From Planctomycetaceae bacterium (GTDB taxonomy: Bacteria; Planctomycetota; Planctomycetia; Pirellulales; Lacipirellulaceae), in NCBI GenBank assembly GCA_002702655.1, contig PABB01000017.1, positions 150,805 through 214,804 of the forward strand: DNA of 64,000 nt, read 5' to 3'. The translations under genes and the position numbers were made by a program. The notes under the pieces are model-generated. The model ran no database searches. It saw nothing but the letters and a program-made list of their open reading frames with translations, and was not told the DNA's origin. Position 1 is the stretch's first letter; each line of letters opens with the position of its first letter. Below, one piece after another: positions 61,984-64,000 of this stretch.

Positions 61984-62787
61984 TCAGACGGCCAGCACGC
62001 TCAAAACCGTGCAGCGACAATTTGCACGCTCGGCTGCCGGCAAGCTCCAATGGCCGGGAAACGGGGCAGCGTAGCCGCCCACAGAGAAGTCAGCCCCGGC
62101 GGATACCTGCTGGCCGTTCAGATCAACGTGAGATTGGCGGGTGTCGTTGTCCAACAGGCTTGCCCATTCCTTGCCTGTCAGAATGCCGGATTGGGCCAGA
62201 TGCCCCATCGCCGCATGGTGTCCGGCATTTAGGGCACCTGTCGTTTCCGTTCTGGCGATGAGCCGAGCACGCTTGCCCCCTCGCTGCTCGCCGAGTTCAA
62301 AGCGAATCCGCTTGGCCAGGGCGTTGAGTGAGATTTCATCGGCGATGCCCTGCTCAATGACGGCGGTCAGGTCTGAGAAGACTTCATCCTGAATCCGCCT
62401 CCAGTACGGCTGCTCGCTCATCTCCCGCATTTGAGCCAGGACAGCCTGCCGCACGTCGTCAGGGACTTGGCCGAAGTAGGAGTCTGGCTTGTACCACGGC
62501 TCATCCGTGAAGCTCTTGGAGTCCGTGAGGGGCCGCAGGGACTCTTCCGCGGCTTGCATCGCCAAGTACCAGAGATTCCGACGTACGATGCCCATCATGC
62601 GGTCGTGCTCTTCATCGGCATGGAACAAGATGCGGGCCGTTTCAGGCGTCAGACCATGAAAATTTTCAGCCTGCCGGGCAATGCGGTTGGCCTGAGTCTT
62701 AAAGAACTCTTCCAGAGCACCGCCGAAGCTCCGCTCAGAGACGCCGTGCTGCCGCACCCAGTCTAAGGCTTGTTCAGTTGTGCCCAT
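61984..62787 (-). CDS. Phage minor head protein (SPP1 gp7 / Mu gpF-like)
   Basis: The 267-residue protein is a minor head protein of the SPP1 gp7/Mu protein F type, which sits at the portal and takes part in capsid assembly. Family marks are LNALAKRIRFELGEQRGGKR, ARTETTGALNAGHHAA, and a C-terminal run: LDNDTRQSHVDLNGQ, VGGYAAPFPG, then RANCRCTVLSV with paired cysteines. The ATG at 62787 (MGTTEQALDWV) is 14 bases before the portal stop, so the genes overlap. The longer frame from 62853 has no extra homology. No capsid or tail gene follows on this side. Confidence 0.85.
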   Translation of the reverse strand: MGTTEQALDWVRQHGVSERSFGGALEEFFKTQANRIARQAENFHGLTPETARILFHADEEHDRMMGIVRRNLWYLAMQAAEESLRPLTDSKSFTDEPWYKPDSYFGQVPDDVRQAVLAQMREMSEQPYWRRIQDEVFSDLTAVIEQGIADEISLNALAKRIRFELGEQRGGKRARLIARTETTGALNAGHHAAMGHLAQSGILTGKEWASLLDNDTRQSHVDLNGQQVSAGADFSVGGYAAPFPGHWSLPAAERANCRCTVLSVLAV

Positions 62788-63979
62788 TGCGGGACGGCTC
62801 CAAGAGTCTGGAGAGCGGTTCAAACTCTCGGATCGGATTGCCCAAGGCGTCAACTCGCTCGTCTCCCCCGTCTACATCCGGCAGGTTGAGAACGTGCCGG
62901 CGGTACTCATTGGGAGTTACATCACCTGATTGCCGGGCTGCCTTCCACGCCTGAAGTGTCAACTCTTCATCGTCGGCACGGGCTTCCTCTATCCAGATCA
63001 CAAGTCCCTCGCGGGAGCCCAGCCAGCGGGTCAGGGTCTGGCTCAGCAGATCGCACAAGGGATTGATCGTGCTCTCGCAGAAGTGCTCTTCAGCCGCGTA
63101 GGAGCTTGCTCGGTTCGCTCCCTCCACCTCACCCGCGATGATCGGATTCACCCCGTAGCTTTGCAGGATGCGGGCCTTCGTGCTCTTGCCGCTGTCCAGG
63201 AAGTCCATCTCTTGCGGACTCATGGAGAGCTTCTCCACGCCCTGAATGAGTCCATCGACAACTAGCGGATTGTGCTTGCCGTGCGGGCCGCCGTGGCGTC
63301 GCACTAGAGCACTCACAATCTCTTGCCGCTGCTTGTCCGTGAGCGTGGGCACGTTGCCGGCTTGATCCTTCCCGATTCGCACCATGAGGTCCGGCTGAAC
63401 GCCTTGCGTGAATGCTCGGTGTTGGGCCTGCTGAATCTGCTCATCCGTGGCGACGGCCAACGCTTGGGCCTGAAGGGGCGAGACGGCCCCGAACGGGTCC
63501 GAAGGATCAGGCATTGTGAACGGGATCACGTCTTCACCCGGCAAGGTGTAATACTCTGCCGAGCCGTAGGGCCGCAGCGTCCAACTCCCTCGCAACGGGT
63601 CGTTGGCCTCAATCCAATGCGAGGGGATGGGCCAGATTTGATCCTCTGTCAGCCACCAGAACGCCCGGCCCGTCAGCAACAGCGAGCCGACAGACGAAAA
63701 CATGAGCGACCATCGCACCATTAGCGGGTTGGGGTGCTCCAAGGTGCTCAGCAAAGCATGAGAAGCGAGCGGCTCCAGGGTATCCCCCAAACCCTTCAGG
63801 GAGCCCGGCAAGTGGAGCTTGCGGCCCTTGGGCGGCTTGCCGATCCGACCCACATAGAGGGGCTGGCCAGCGATCTTGGTTGCGATCGTCTTAACCGCGA
63901 CGTAGGTCCAGCCGGAGAAGTGGCGGTACTGCTCTTGGTGCTTGCCCAGGTTCGCCGAGAGCGGCCCCAGGTTGGGCAT
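62774..63979 (-). CDS. Phage portal protein (HK97-type), possibly partial at the window edge
   Basis: The visible 401-residue product is a phage portal protein, the ring through which DNA is packaged. Marks include GWTYVAVKTIATKIAGQPLY near the N-terminus, WWLTEDQIWPIPSHWIEAND, VIPFTMPDPSDPFGAVSPL, MSPQEMDFLDSGK and the late REGLVIWIEEAR. The frame stays open to base 64000 upstream of the ATG at 63979, so the true start may lie beyond the window. The minor head gene follows with a 14-base overlap. The terminase genes would be expected just right of the window. Confidence 0.88.
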   Translation of the reverse strand: MPNLGPLSANLGKHQEQYRHFSGWTYVAVKTIATKIAGQPLYVGRIGKPPKGRKLHLPGSLKGLGDTLEPLASHALLSTLEHPNPLMVRWSLMFSSVGSLLLTGRAFWWLTEDQIWPIPSHWIEANDPLRGSWTLRPYGSAEYYTLPGEDVIPFTMPDPSDPFGAVSPLQAQALAVATDEQIQQAQHRAFTQGVQPDLMVRIGKDQAGNVPTLTDKQRQEIVSALVRRHGGPHGKHNPLVVDGLIQGVEKLSMSPQEMDFLDSGKSTKARILQSYGVNPIIAGEVEGANRASSYAAEEHFCESTINPLCDLLSQTLTRWLGSREGLVIWIEEARADDEELTLQAWKAARQSGDVTPNEYRRHVLNLPDVDGGDERVDALGNPIREFEPLSRLLEPSRNGHN

Positions 63980-64000
63980 GTTGGCCGCGAGGGAATGGGC

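Noticed and set aside
1-64000. CRISPR array or rRNA operon
   Set aside because: No regularly spaced direct repeats of CRISPR length and no rRNA sequence were recognised.

Overview
The window looks like a high-GC planctomycete chromosome, most likely of the Pirellulales/Lacipirellulaceae type. The evidence is the protein families: two DUF1559 pseudopilin-like proteins with an HX9DG C-terminus, a PSCyt1-PSCyt2-PSD1 (DUF1549/DUF1553) cytochrome next to a DUF1501 protein, four proteins ending in PEP-CTERM sorting signals, a giant secreted protein starting with a LEPR-type motif, CRTAC1/ASPIC proteins and many TPR lipoproteins. Family calls come from reading motifs by eye; no database was searched.

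Layout. 0.2-6.1 kb (minus strand): phospholipid and riboflavin genes psd-pssA-ribE, then the pentose-phosphate pair gnd-zwf, with dispersed hairpin repeats between genes. 6.1-9.4 kb: a frameshifted gene remnant, a secreted metzincin-like protease and a SirB1/transglutaminase-core2 protein. 9.6-14.2 kb: a CDF metal transporter, pcm, a small ABM monooxygenase, and a compact lipid operon (CDP-alcohol phosphatidyltransferase, CdsA-like cytidylyltransferase, PlsC-like acyltransferase). 14.3-34.1 kb: a carbohydrate-centred region with a surface-anchored EndA-type nuclease, a GH5-like hydrolase, a GH2 beta-galactosidase-like enzyme, an XylR/AraC regulator, PSD1 and DUF1501, an SDR dehydrogenase, a GH51-like arabinofuranosidase, two LamG PEP-CTERM proteins, a DUF1559 protein and a lipoprotein. 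A 15-base motif (TGAGTTATTTTTCAT and variants) recurs in front of the hydrolases and the regulator and may be a regulon operator.

34.1-43.0 kb is a four-gene minus-strand operon whose genes are joined by three successive 4-base NTGA overlaps: a TPR/VCBS lipoprotein, a membrane pentaheme cytochrome with TPRs, a CRTAC1 protein and a KamA-type radical SAM enzyme. 43.3-49.7 kb holds a PEP-CTERM beta-repeat protein followed by more TPR and CRTAC1 genes. 50.6-59.0 kb holds a second DUF1559 protein and a VTC polyphosphate polymerase / DUF4956 membrane protein / CotH-kinase cluster, with CotH embedded in a 1911-residue multi-domain secreted protein.

At 59.3 kb a tRNA-Met(CAU) gene stops inside its anticodon stem, and from there to the window edge the DNA is phage-like: an AAA ATPase, a divergent XRE regulator with a probably leaderless promoter and operator-like repeats, an LRR gene of different composition, a minor head protein and a portal protein. 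This is the left end of a prophage or phage-derived element whose right end lies outside the window. The most interesting candidates are the NTGA-coupled cytochrome/CRTAC1/radical-SAM operon, the CotH-VTC-DUF4956 cluster, the putative glycoside-hydrolase regulon and the interrupted tRNA.
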